A DNA stretch of 51,799 bases from Antricoccus suffuscus (GTDB taxonomy: Bacteria; Actinomycetota; Actinomycetes; Mycobacteriales; Antricoccaceae): NCBI RefSeq assembly GCF_003003235.1, contig NZ_PVUE01000025.1:1-51799 (forward strand), read 5' to 3'. Of the stretch, positions 17,490-25,821 are shown piece by piece. The translations under genes were made by a program, and so were the position numbers. A model generated the notes under the pieces. It saw nothing but the letters and a program-made list of their open reading frames with translations, was not told the origin of the DNA and did not search any database. Positions within the stretch are counted from its first letter, which is position 1. The number at the start of each line of letters is the position of its first letter.

Positions 17490-17518
17490 TGGACGCCGGA
17501 TCGCATGCGGCGTAAAGT
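17490..17518 (+). promoter_or_regulatory. Probable promoter of the HelR-like gene
   Basis: TGGACG (17490-17495), 17 nt, then TAAAGT (17513-17518), with the GTG start 9 nt further on. The transcript would have almost no leader. I see no palindromic rifamycin-associated element of the kind reported upstream of helR in some Streptomyces. Confidence 0.4.
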
Positions 17519-17527
17519 TTTCCGATT

Positions 17528-19543
17528 GTGTCGACTGCCCCGGACCAAGCCAGCGCCCTTGAAGAACTCGCCGCCGAACGCGCGCACATGATCCGCTCGG
17601 ATGAGTGCCTCAACCAGATGCGAGCGGTGGCCGAGGGCGTCGGTGACGCCGGCAGCGACGCGTGGACCTCCGAAGTGCTAGGCCGTTATCGGGCCGAACG
17701 GCTGGAGTCACTCAAACGAGACCGGCACGTGCCACCGTTCTTCGGGCGGATCGACTTCGACGAGCGCGCCGACGGACCCGAAGAGACATTCCACGTCGGT
17801 CGACGCCACATCCGCGACGAGCAAGGCGATCCCATCGTGATCGACTGGCGCGCTCCGATGTCCGAAGCGTTCTACCAGGCGACCTCGCTCGAACCGCGCG
17901 GAGTACGACGGCGACGACGGTTCGGTTTCGCGGACGGCGCTCTCACGTCGTACGAGGACGAAAACCTGCAGGATGCCGTCATCGACCCGCTGACCTCTCA
18001 GATTCTGCTCAGCGAAATCGAACGTCCGCGGGTCGGCCCGATGCGCGACATCGTCGCGACCATCCAGCCGGACCAGGACGACATCGTGCGATCGGCGCTC
18101 GACGTTGACATTTGCGTGCAGGGCGCGCCGGGCACCGGAAAGACGGCAGTCGGGCTGCACCGCGCGGCGTACCTGCTGTACACCTACCCGGACCAACTCA
18201 AGCAGGCGAAGGTCCTGATCGTCGGGCCCAACACCTCGTTTCTGTCGTACATCGGCGCGGTGCTGCCGGCGCTGGGCGAGTTCGACGTCGACCAGAGTTC
18301 GGTTGAGCAGATCACCGACGAGGTCACTATCCGCGGGACAGATCGCCCCGAAGCGGCTCGGGTCAAGGGCGAGGCGCGGATGGCGCAAGTCATCGCCAAC
18401 GCCGTACGCCGCAAGATCACCAAGCCGCGCGAATCCGTTCAGCTGACTATGTCGGGGCGCAAATACCGTGTCTCCGAACATCATTTCGTGCGCTACGTCG
18501 ACGACATTCGGCGCAGTGACGTCTCGTACCTCGCGGGTCGAGAACGACTGTCGTTAGCCCTCGCCGAGGACGTACGCCGCCAGAAAGAAGCCGGCGGCGG
18601 ATCGCCGACCGACGCCGAGTTGCGCCGCACGGCGCGCTCGCGCGAGGCGCAGGCTGCCGTGCAGGCAGTGTGGCCGCTGGTCACCGCGCCCGGGTTGATC
18701 TTCGAGCTACTCACGAATCCAGACACGCTGGCCGGAGCGGCGCACGGAATCCTCGACGAGAACGAGATCGAACTACTGCTGTGGGACAAGACACCGGCAA
18801 GTGTCAAGCGCGCTCGCTGGTCGGTCGCCGACGCCGTACTGGTGGACGAGGCTGCCGGCCTGCTCAATCGGGTGCGTTCGTACGGCCACGTCATCCTGGA
18901 CGAAGCGCAGGACCTGTCTCCCATGCAGTGCCGGTGTATCGCCCGACGGTGCGTCAACGGCTCGCTCACGGTGCTCGGCGACATCGCTCAAGGAACGACC
19001 GATTGGGCGGCGACGTCGTGGGCGCAGACCCTGGAACACCTCGGCCGGCCGCAGGCGCATGTCGAGCCGCTGACGCTCGGCTATCGCGTCCCTGGCGAGG
19101 TCATCGACTTCTCCAACCAGCTGCTGCCGCTGATAGCCCCGGAACTCCCGCCTGCCTCGTCGGTACGCCCTGGTCACGGTTCACTACGCATCGAACAGGC
19201 CGCCGACATCGAGTCCCGGCTGGCCGAGCTGGTCATCGAGTCGGCCGGCAAGGAGGGTACGACGGCCGTCATCTGCGCAGATGCGAGCGTGACCTCAATC
19301 GTGAGCAACTTGGCGGCGCGAGAGATCCGTATCACCGTGCTCGGCGATGGTGACACAGGTCTGATTGACGTCGTACCGTGCTCAATAGTGAAAGGTTTGG
19401 AGTTTGATCACGTGATCCTTGTCGAACCGGCAGACATCGTCGAAGCAGAGGACCGAGGCCTCAATCGCCTCTACGTATGCCTCACCCGCGCCGTGGCTGA
19501 CCTGCACATACTGCACCGCCGCCCGATGCCCGATTTTGAGTGA
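17528..19543 (+). CDS. helR: HelD/HelR-like RNA polymerase-associated UvrD-type ATPase
   Basis: 671 aa superfamily 1 ATPase. Walker A GAPGTGKTAVGLHR is near residue 199, Walker B VILDEAQDLSPMQ near 454, and C-terminal helicase motifs (IVKGLEFDHVIL, NRLYVCLTRAVADLHIL) are at 618-660. The N-terminal region (LNQMRAVAEG... PFFGRIDFDE... YIGRRHI-like, DWRAPMSEAFYQ) is that of HelD proteins, which insert arms into RNA polymerase and free stalled enzyme. Actinobacterial HelR members can protect against rifamycins. The symbol rests on family resemblance. Confidence 0.85.
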   Translation: MSTAPDQASALEELAAERAHMIRSDECLNQMRAVAEGVGDAGSDAWTSEVLGRYRAERLESLKRDRHVPPFFGRIDFDERADGPEETFHVGRRHIRDEQGDPIVIDWRAPMSEAFYQATSLEPRGVRRRRRFGFADGALTSYEDENLQDAVIDPLTSQILLSEIERPRVGPMRDIVATIQPDQDDIVRSALDVDICVQGAPGTGKTAVGLHRAAYLLYTYPDQLKQAKVLIVGPNTSFLSYIGAVLPALGEFDVDQSSVEQITDEVTIRGTDRPEAARVKGEARMAQVIANAVRRKITKPRESVQLTMSGRKYRVSEHHFVRYVDDIRRSDVSYLAGRERLSLALAEDVRRQKEAGGGSPTDAELRRTARSREAQAAVQAVWPLVTAPGLIFELLTNPDTLAGAAHGILDENEIELLLWDKTPASVKRARWSVADAVLVDEAAGLLNRVRSYGHVILDEAQDLSPMQCRCIARRCVNGSLTVLGDIAQGTTDWAATSWAQTLEHLGRPQAHVEPLTLGYRVPGEVIDFSNQLLPLIAPELPPASSVRPGHGSLRIEQAADIESRLAELVIESAGKEGTTAVICADASVTSIVSNLAAREIRITVLGDGDTGLIDVVPCSIVKGLEFDHVILVEPADIVEAEDRGLNRLYVCLTRAVADLHILHRRPMPDFE

Positions 19544-19554
19544 ACAGTGTTCAC
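19540..19554. repeat. Inverted repeat across the helR stop codon
   Basis: GTGAAC-AGT-GTTCAC is a perfect 6-bp-arm palindrome that includes the TGA stop (19541-19543). No T-run follows. It could be part of a terminator or a protein-binding site; sequence alone does not decide. Confidence 0.4.
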
Positions 19555-19591
19555 ATTGCCGACGCCCCAACTAGTTTTGCGTAGATCACAC

Positions 19592-19612
19592 CGAACTTCT
19601 TTGAGAAGTTCG
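19592..19612. promoter_or_regulatory. Perfect 9-bp inverted repeat upstream of the 6C RNA
   Basis: CGAACTTCT-TTG-AGAAGTTCG lies about 10 bp upstream of the -35 element of the 6C RNA. It may be an operator for the small RNA or the helR terminator; no T-tract follows on the plus strand. Confidence 0.45.
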
Positions 19613-19622
19613 AATGTTCGGG

Positions 19623-19650
19623 TTGCTAACTTCCGAAAAGTCTTTAAGGT
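19623..19650 (+). promoter_or_regulatory. Probable promoter of the 6C RNA
   Basis: TTGCTA (19623-19628), 16 nt, then TAAGGT (19645-19650). The predicted start at about 19657 coincides with the 5' strand of the closing stem. Confidence 0.5.
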
Positions 19651-19656
19651 TAATAC

Positions 19657-19752
19657 CGGAAAACCTCCGGTTGCAGCTCAGACCCCCCGCTGAGTTAAAG
19701 CTCATCTCTCCCCCCGTTGAGATTTTGCGAGCCGGAGGTTTTCCCCTTTCTT
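19657..19752 (+). ncRNA. 6C small RNA
   Basis: A perfect 13-bp closing stem (GGAAAACCTCCGG at 19658-19670 with CCGGAGGTTTTCC at 19732-19744) encloses two hairpins. Hairpin 1 is CTCAG/CTGAG (19677-19694) with six C in its loop. Hairpin 2 is ATCTC/GAGAT (19704-19723), again with exactly six C in its loop. Two C6 loops inside a closing stem define the actinobacterial 6C RNA (B11 in M. tuberculosis), which base-pairs with mRNAs through the C-rich loops. The closing stem followed by CCTTTCTT would act as terminator. No protein frame accounts for the region. Confidence 0.88.
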
Positions 19753-19887
19753 AACGGCTGTACCTAATGGCCGTCGTGGTCCGATTTGACATACATCAAG
19801 TCACCTCCGTTGCCGCGGCACTTATCAGCGCTACCAACGGGTTTGGCACGTGTGCGCACGACATCGGGCGCATGAAACAGTAGGTGC

Positions 19888-20895
19888 ATGGCCAGCACCC
19901 CACCGCGACCGCGCGTCCACGTCATTGCGCTGGGCGGCACGATCGCGTCCACCGCCTCCGGAGCCGACACCGGCGTCACTCCCGGGATCAGTGGCGACGA
20001 CCTTGTGCGCGCGGTACCGGCGATCACCGAGTACGCCGACATCACGACCGAGCAACTCGCGCAGGTCGGCTCGGCAAGCTTGACGGTCGGCAAGATCGTC
20101 GTCGTTGCCGAAGCGGCGCGAAGCGCCATCGACGACGGCGCCGTGGGCGTGGTTGTCACGCAAGGCACCGACTCACTCGAGGAGACTGCGTTCGTACTCG
20201 CGATGCTGCACGACCGGCCGGAGCCGGTGATCGTCACTGGCGCCATGCGCAACCCCACGCTTCCCGGCGCGGACGGGCCCGCCAACCTGCTCGCCGCCGT
20301 TCAGGTGGCCTGCAGCGAGCAGTCCCGAGACTTGGGCGCCGTCGTCGTTTTCAACGACGAGATCCATGACCCCGTCTTCGTGCGCAAGAGCCACACGTCG
20401 AGCCCGGCGACGTTCACCTCGGGCCCAGCGGCCGGCCCGATCGGCTGGGTCAGCGAGGGTGACGTCGTACTGCCGCACCGACCGGTACGGCGCACGCCAC
20501 TGCCGATGCCGTCTGGTGAGATCGCGCCGGTCGCACTTCTTCCGGCCACGCTCGGCGATGACATGCGGCTTCTAGACTTCCTGCGGGAGTGCGGATATGT
20601 CGCCGTGGTCATCGACGGAATGGGCGGCGGCCACGTCCCCGAGACCGCGGTCGACGCAATTGCGCGGATCGCCGCGCAGATGCCGGTCGTGATGGCCTCG
20701 CGGACCGGTGCGGGCCGCACGCTGCGCCGTACCTACAGCTACCCCGGAAGCGAGATTGCGCTCGCGGGGCTCGGCGTACTGTCCGCCGGCGTCCTGGATG
20801 GGCGCAAGGCCCGGCTCGCCCTGTCCCTCCTGCTGAGCGTCGCGTCCAGTGCCCCCATTGACCAACGTTGGCGCACCTTCATCGACGAGATCTGA
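19888..20895 (+). CDS. ansA: L-asparaginase
   Basis: 335 aa without a signal peptide. It hydrolyses L-asparagine to aspartate and ammonia. The first active-site threonine is T18 in ALGGTIAST, and the second motif is TQGTDSLEE with T94-D95. FNDEIHDPVFVRKSHTSSPATFTS and the C-terminal domain linked by MGGGHVPE are typical of the bacterial asparaginase/glutaminase family. The ATG has a weak ribosome site (GTAGGTGC). It converges with fbiC, the stops being 28 bp apart. Confidence 0.93.
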   Translation: MASTPPRPRVHVIALGGTIASTASGADTGVTPGISGDDLVRAVPAITEYADITTEQLAQVGSASLTVGKIVVVAEAARSAIDDGAVGVVVTQGTDSLEETAFVLAMLHDRPEPVIVTGAMRNPTLPGADGPANLLAAVQVACSEQSRDLGAVVVFNDEIHDPVFVRKSHTSSPATFTSGPAAGPIGWVSEGDVVLPHRPVRRTPLPMPSGEIAPVALLPATLGDDMRLLDFLRECGYVAVVIDGMGGGHVPETAVDAIARIAAQMPVVMASRTGAGRTLRRTYSYPGSEIALAGLGVLSAGVLDGRKARLALSLLLSVASSAPIDQRWRTFIDEI

Positions 20896-20923
20896 GAGTC
20901 CGCAGGGCGCGGCGGCGGGGGGA

Positions 20924-23422
20924 CTATCGGCGAGCCGCCACAAGACGTTCATCGTCGACGGTGCCGTAGGTGGTGGTGCGCTGACGGGGCGTACGGCCGG
21001 CGCCGCGGACCATCGTCTCGAGCTCTTCCACTGACTTGCGCGAACCGTGCATTGACCCCGCCATCCGGCTGATTGTCTCCTCCATCAGCGTGCCGCCGAG
21101 ATCGTCGACACCGCCGTGGATCACGCGAGTGCACTCCTCGGGCCCGAGTTTGACCCACGAGCACTGGATGTGGTCGATCCGTTCGTGCAGCATCAGCCTG
21201 GCGACCGCATGCACGGCTCGGTTGTCGCGCACCGTGGGACCGGGCCGAGCGACTCCGGCCAGATAGATCGGGGCGTTGTTGTGCACGAATGGCAGCGGCA
21301 CGAACTCAGTAAAGCCGCCGGTCTCCCCCTGCAGGTTGCGCAGCACTCTGAGATGGCCTATCCAGTGATGAGGCTGGTCGACGTGGCCGTACATCATCGT
21401 GCTGGTCGTGGGGATGCCAAGCCGATGCGCGGAGGTGACGACCTCGATCCACTGCGCGGTAGGCAATTTCCCCTTGGTAAGCACCCATCGCACCTCATCG
21501 TCGAGAATCTCCGCGGCCGTGCCGGGCAACGAATCTACGCCGGCCTCTCGGGCCGCGACGAGGAACTCGCTGATCGAGACGCCCATCCGCGCGGCCCCGT
21601 TGACGACCTCCATCGGGCTGTACGCATGCAGGTGCAGACCCGGCGCGCCCGACTTCACTGCCTGCGCGAGCTCCAAGTACGCCGTACCCGGGAGCGCAGG
21701 GTCAATGCCGCCCTGCATACAGACTTCGGTCGCGCCTACCGCCCAGGCTTCACGGGCCCGATCGGCTACCTCGCTGAGTGACAGCGAGTATGCATCGGCG
21801 TCCGTACGCCGCTGCGCAAATGCGCAGAACCGGCAGCCGGTGTAGCAGACATTCGTGAAGTTGATATTGCGGTTGACGACGTAGGTCACGTCGTCGCCCA
21901 CGGTGTCACGTCGTACGTCGTCAGCCAGCGCGCACACGGCCTCCAGATCCGCACCATCGGCCGTAATCAACGCGAGCGCCTGCTCGTCGGACAGCGCCGA
22001 GGGATTGTCCCTGGCAACCCGCAGAGCCGCGGCGACATCGCTGCCCAACGGCTTAACCGTGGTCGGGACCGAGGCCTTCACGGCCGCCCAGTCGCCATAC
22101 ACCTCGTCGAAGTCGCCTCGCCGGTCCGTTGTCCTGCCCACGGTGTCGATGCTTGCGTGCAGGTCCGTGCGGCCGGTGCCAGCACCGTTTTGCGCCAGAC
22201 CACCGTCGGGCTCTTGCCACGGCCTGCCTTCTGCGGTTACGTCTGCCGCCAGACCGTCCGGGCCCGCGAGAGCCGCCACGTGTGCACTCAACCGCGGATC
22301 GAGCCACGGTTCGCGCAGGTACGGCGGATGAGCCGTCAGCCGCTCGCGCAACGTGAATCCCGCCGCGTCAACGATCTGCGCCAGGGCCTCAATCTCGGGC
22401 CACGGACGCTCCGGATTGACGTGATCGGGCGTAAGCGGCGAGATTCCGCCGAAGTCGTCGACACCGGCAGCGATCAGCCGCCGGGTCTGGTCCAGATCGA
22501 CCAGGTTGGGCGGGGCTTGGACACGCATCCGCGGACCCATCACGACCCGGGTGACCGCCACGGCCGCGAGGAACTCGTCGAGCTCGACGTCCGGGACCGA
22601 CCGCATCGCGGTGTCGGGTTTTGCCCGGAAGTTTTGCACGATGACCTCCTGCACGTGACCGTGCAGTCGGTGGGAGCGGCGGATGGCGAAAATCGTCTCA
22701 GCCCGCTCGGTCAGCGTCTCGCCGATGCCGACAAGCAAGCCGGTCGTGAACGGAACAGACTGGCGGCCGGCATCCTCCAGCACGCGCAGTCGCACCTCGG
22801 GATCTTTGTCCGGGCTCCCGTCGTGCGCATGCACCCGGGCGGTGGTCTCAAGCATCATGCCCATCGACGGTGCGACGGGCTTGAGCCGCTGCAACTCCGA
22901 CCAGGTCATCACACCCGGGTTGAGGTGCGGCAGCAGACCGGTCTCCTCCAGTACCGCGATCGCGCACGCCCGCACATACGACAGCGTGTCGTCGTAGCCC
23001 GCCTCGTCGAGCCAGGCGCGGGCCTGCTCCCAACGGTCCTCCGGACGGTCCCCAAGGGTGAAAAGCGCCTCCTTGCACCCCATCGCCGCGCCCTGGCGGG
23101 CAATCTCGAGGACCTCGTCAATGCTCAGGTACGCCGACGGCACCCGGCCGGGCACCGTCGCGAACGTGCAGTAATGGCAACGATCACGGCACAACCGGGT
23201 CAGCGGTATGAAGACTTTCTTGCTGTACGTGATCAGGCCCTCGCGTGCGGCGTCGATGAGGCCCTGGTCGCGAACTCTGGACGCCGTCACGCATAACTGC
23301 TCGAGATCGTCGCCGCGCGCGGCCAACAGGACGGCAGCTTCGCCTACGTCGAGCGACTTCCCGTCTCGGGCTCGAGCGAGCGAGCGGCGCATCGCGCTGG
23401 ATGTGGGAACCGACTCGTGCAT
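20924..23422 (-). CDS. fbiC: Bifunctional FO synthase (CofG-CofH fusion)
   Basis: 832 aa radical-SAM enzyme that makes 7,8-didemethyl-8-hydroxy-5-deazariboflavin (FO), the chromophore of F420. The N-terminal CofG half has C78-x3-C82-x2-C85 (CRDRCHYC). The C-terminal CofH half has CYTGCRFC near residue 525. The single-chain form is characteristic of actinobacteria. I chose ATG 23422 because GAAGGAG lies 6 nt upstream; the frame is open 24 codons further. A palindrome at 23584-23598 lies in the divergent promoter region. Confidence 0.95.
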   Translation of the reverse strand: MHESVPTSSAMRRSLARARDGKSLDVGEAAVLLAARGDDLEQLCVTASRVRDQGLIDAAREGLITYSKKVFIPLTRLCRDRCHYCTFATVPGRVPSAYLSIDEVLEIARQGAAMGCKEALFTLGDRPEDRWEQARAWLDEAGYDDTLSYVRACAIAVLEETGLLPHLNPGVMTWSELQRLKPVAPSMGMMLETTARVHAHDGSPDKDPEVRLRVLEDAGRQSVPFTTGLLVGIGETLTERAETIFAIRRSHRLHGHVQEVIVQNFRAKPDTAMRSVPDVELDEFLAAVAVTRVVMGPRMRVQAPPNLVDLDQTRRLIAAGVDDFGGISPLTPDHVNPERPWPEIEALAQIVDAAGFTLRERLTAHPPYLREPWLDPRLSAHVAALAGPDGLAADVTAEGRPWQEPDGGLAQNGAGTGRTDLHASIDTVGRTTDRRGDFDEVYGDWAAVKASVPTTVKPLGSDVAAALRVARDNPSALSDEQALALITADGADLEAVCALADDVRRDTVGDDVTYVVNRNINFTNVCYTGCRFCAFAQRRTDADAYSLSLSEVADRAREAWAVGATEVCMQGGIDPALPGTAYLELAQAVKSGAPGLHLHAYSPMEVVNGAARMGVSISEFLVAAREAGVDSLPGTAAEILDDEVRWVLTKGKLPTAQWIEVVTSAHRLGIPTTSTMMYGHVDQPHHWIGHLRVLRNLQGETGGFTEFVPLPFVHNNAPIYLAGVARPGPTVRDNRAVHAVARLMLHERIDHIQCSWVKLGPEECTRVIHGGVDDLGGTLMEETISRMAGSMHGSRKSVEELETMVRGAGRTPRQRTTTYGTVDDERLVAARR

Positions 23423-23583
23423 TGGCGCTCCTTCGGCAGGTTTTGCGGGGCCCAGCGAGCATGCAAGCCGCCGCGAGTGGGCCGCTACCGACATTACGTG
23501 GTGCGCTGGTGGCCGAATTGGCGCGGTGCAAGTTTGGCAAGCTGCGTATCGGCGACACGACCGGTGGCGCTGGCACTCCGTTG

Positions 23584-23598
23584 TCTCATATGCTGAGA
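23584..23598. promoter_or_regulatory. Palindrome in the fbiC / E1-alpha divergent region
   Basis: TCTCA-TATGC-TGAGA is an inverted repeat with 5-bp arms in the 296-bp region between the divergent fbiC and E1-alpha genes. It could be an operator for either. Apart from the E1-alpha ribosome site, nothing else in the region is recognisable. Confidence 0.3.
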
Positions 23599-23718
23599 TA
23601 GTCCGTGATCACCATCACCGAGTCGCGTCACGCCAGCACGGCCCCATCACGGTCGTCCGTGCGTAGTCGCTTTGCGAATCGTCGCTACCGCGGCCGTCGC
23701 GCTAAGGAGTGAAAGCCC

Positions 23719-24816
23719 ATGTCTTTGCATTACGTAACCCCGGAGCCGGTGCCCGACATGGTGCAACTGCTCACGCCCGAGGGACAGCGCGTCGACAACC
23801 CCGAGTTCGAGTGGACCTTCACCGACGACGAGATCCGCGGCCTCTACCGCGACCTGGCGATCGTGCGACGAATCGACGTCGAGGCCATGGCGCTGCAGCG
23901 GCAAGGCGAACTCGGCATCTGGGCGTCCTGCCTCGGACAAGAGGCCGCGCAAATCGGTAGCGGACGAGCACTCAGCCCTAACGACATGGCGTTTCCGACG
24001 TACCGCGAGACCGGTGTCGCCTGGTGCCGCGGAATCGACCCCCTTGACCTCACCGCAGCGTGGCGCGGTCTCAATTACGGCGGGTGGGATCCGATCGAGA
24101 AGAAGTTCAACCTCTACACGATCGTGATCGGATCACAGACCCTGCACGCGGTCGGCTACGCGATGGGCGTGCAGAAGGACCATGCCGACGACGCCGTCAT
24201 CGCCTACTTCGGTGACGGTGCGAGCTCGCAGGGTGATGTCAACGAGGCGTTCATCTTCGCCGCGTCGTACGACGCCCCGGTCGTCTTCTTCTGCCAGAAC
24301 AACCAGTACGCCATCAGCGAGCCCTTCTCTCGGCAGTCAAGGGTGCCGCTTTACCACCGCGCGGAGGGATTCGGGTTTCGCGGGATCCGGGTCGACGGCA
24401 ACGACGTACTCGCGTGCCTAGCGGTGACTCGCTATGCGCTCGAGGAATGCCGCACGGGCAACGGCCCGGTGCTCGTCGAGGCCTACACCTACCGGATGAG
24501 CGCGCACACCTCCAACGACGACCCGACCCGCTACCGGCTCGCGGCGGAGGTCGAGGAGTGGACACTGCGCGACCCGATCGAACGCGTCAAGGCCTACCTC
24601 GTGCGCAACGGCCACGTCACCCAGTCGTTCTTCGACGAGATCGACGCCGAAGGCAACGAGATCGCCACTCGGCTGCGCGCCGGCACCCTGGCAATGGAAC
24701 CGCCTGCGCTGGAAGAGATGTTTGACTGGGCGTACGCCGAACAGACCGACCTGCTCACCAAACAGCGCAAGGACTTTGTCGACTACAAGGCATCGTTCGT
24801 CAGCGAGGAGGCATAG
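23719..24816 (+). CDS. 2-oxoacid dehydrogenase E1 component, alpha subunit
   Basis: 365 aa thiamine-diphosphate enzyme that decarboxylates a 2-oxoacid (pyruvate or branched-chain). The TPP motif runs from GDGASSQGD (near residue 165) to QNNQYAIS about 27 residues later. The phosphorylation-loop-like YRMSAHTSNDDPTRY follows. AAGGAG lies 9 nt before the ATG. It heads a three-gene operon (E1a, E1b, E2) with no E3 in the window. Branched-chain and pyruvate versions cannot be separated with certainty; similar actinobacterial operons are called bkdABC or pdhABC. Confidence 0.92.
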   Translation: MSLHYVTPEPVPDMVQLLTPEGQRVDNPEFEWTFTDDEIRGLYRDLAIVRRIDVEAMALQRQGELGIWASCLGQEAAQIGSGRALSPNDMAFPTYRETGVAWCRGIDPLDLTAAWRGLNYGGWDPIEKKFNLYTIVIGSQTLHAVGYAMGVQKDHADDAVIAYFGDGASSQGDVNEAFIFAASYDAPVVFFCQNNQYAISEPFSRQSRVPLYHRAEGFGFRGIRVDGNDVLACLAVTRYALEECRTGNGPVLVEAYTYRMSAHTSNDDPTRYRLAAEVEEWTLRDPIERVKAYLVRNGHVTQSFFDEIDAEGNEIATRLRAGTLAMEPPALEEMFDWAYAEQTDLLTKQRKDFVDYKASFVSEEA

Positions 24817-24819
24817 GTC

Positions 24820-25809
24820 ATGGGCGAGAACATCACGCTTGGCCGAGCGCTTAACATCGGCCTTCGCAGGGCGATGGAGGACGACCCCAAGGTACTGCTG
24901 ATGGGCGAGGACATCGGTAAGCTCGGCGGGGTGTTCCGCGTGACCGACGGCTTACAGAAGGACTTCGGCGAGGATCGCGTCATCGATACGCCACTGGCCG
25001 AGTCCGGAATCATCGGCACTGCGGTGGGTCTGGCCATCCGCGGCTACCGGCCGGTCTGCGAGATCCAGTTCGATGGCTTCGTATTTCCGGCGTACGACCA
25101 GATCGTCACGCAGGTCGCCAAGATGCACCAACGCACCCGCGGCAAGGTCAAGATGCCCATTGTCATTAGGATCCCGTACGGCGGAGGCATCGGCGCCGTC
25201 GAGCATCACAGCGAGTCGCCGGAGGCCTATTTTGCACACACGCCCGGTCTCAAGGTCGTGTCGCCGTCCAACCCTCAAGACGCGTTCTGGATGATTCAGC
25301 AGGCAATCGCGTGCGACGACCCCATTGTCTTCTTCGAGCCAAAACGTCGCTACCACGACAAGGCCGAGGTCGACACGTCGGCGCCGCTTTCCGCTGCGCC
25401 GCAACATCTTTTCAGCGCGACCGTCGCACACTCAGGCACCGATGCCACGCTGTTGTGTTACGGACCCATGGTCAAAACCTGTGTGACCGCAGCCGCTGCC
25501 GCGAAGGAAGAGGGGCGTTCACTGGAAGTGGTCGACCTGCGGACGCTGTCGCCGCTGGACATGGCGCCGATTATCGCCTCGACACGCAAGACCGGTCGGG
25601 TCATCGTCGTACACGAGGCGCAAGGCTCACTCGGCATGGGAGCCGAACTCGCCGCCCGAATCACCGAAGAATGCTTTTATGACTTGGAAGCACCGGTGCT
25701 ACGGGTCACCGGCTTCGATACGCCGTACCCACCCTCACGATTCGAAGAGGACTATCTGCCCGACCTTGACCGCGTACTAGACGGCGTCGACCGCGCCTTC
25801 GGATTCTAG
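24820..25809 (+). CDS. 2-oxoacid dehydrogenase E1 component, beta subunit
   Basis: 329 aa transketolase-like subunit that completes the E1 heterotetramer. Typical segments are LMGEDIGKLGGVFRVTDGL, RVIDTPLAESGIIGTAVGLA and PYGGGIGAVEHHSESPEAYF, and the C-terminal domain has LRVTGFDTPYPPSRFEEDYLPD. Its ATG is 3 nt after the E1-alpha stop, so translation is coupled. Confidence 0.93.
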   Translation: MGENITLGRALNIGLRRAMEDDPKVLLMGEDIGKLGGVFRVTDGLQKDFGEDRVIDTPLAESGIIGTAVGLAIRGYRPVCEIQFDGFVFPAYDQIVTQVAKMHQRTRGKVKMPIVIRIPYGGGIGAVEHHSESPEAYFAHTPGLKVVSPSNPQDAFWMIQQAIACDDPIVFFEPKRRYHDKAEVDTSAPLSAAPQHLFSATVAHSGTDATLLCYGPMVKTCVTAAAAAKEEGRSLEVVDLRTLSPLDMAPIIASTRKTGRVIVVHEAQGSLGMGAELAARITEECFYDLEAPVLRVTGFDTPYPPSRFEEDYLPDLDRVLDGVDRAFGF

Positions 25810-25821
25810 GAGGCGCCGCTC

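Noticed and set aside
19604-19620. LexA/SOS box in the CGAATGTTCG region upstream of the 6C RNA
   Set aside because: The spacing between half-sites does not fit the actinobacterial TCGAAC-N4-GTTCGA box.
22157-23296. Long plus-strand frame opposite fbiC
   Set aside because: The minus strand encodes the complete CofG/CofH fusion with both radical-SAM cysteine motifs; the plus frame has no family features.
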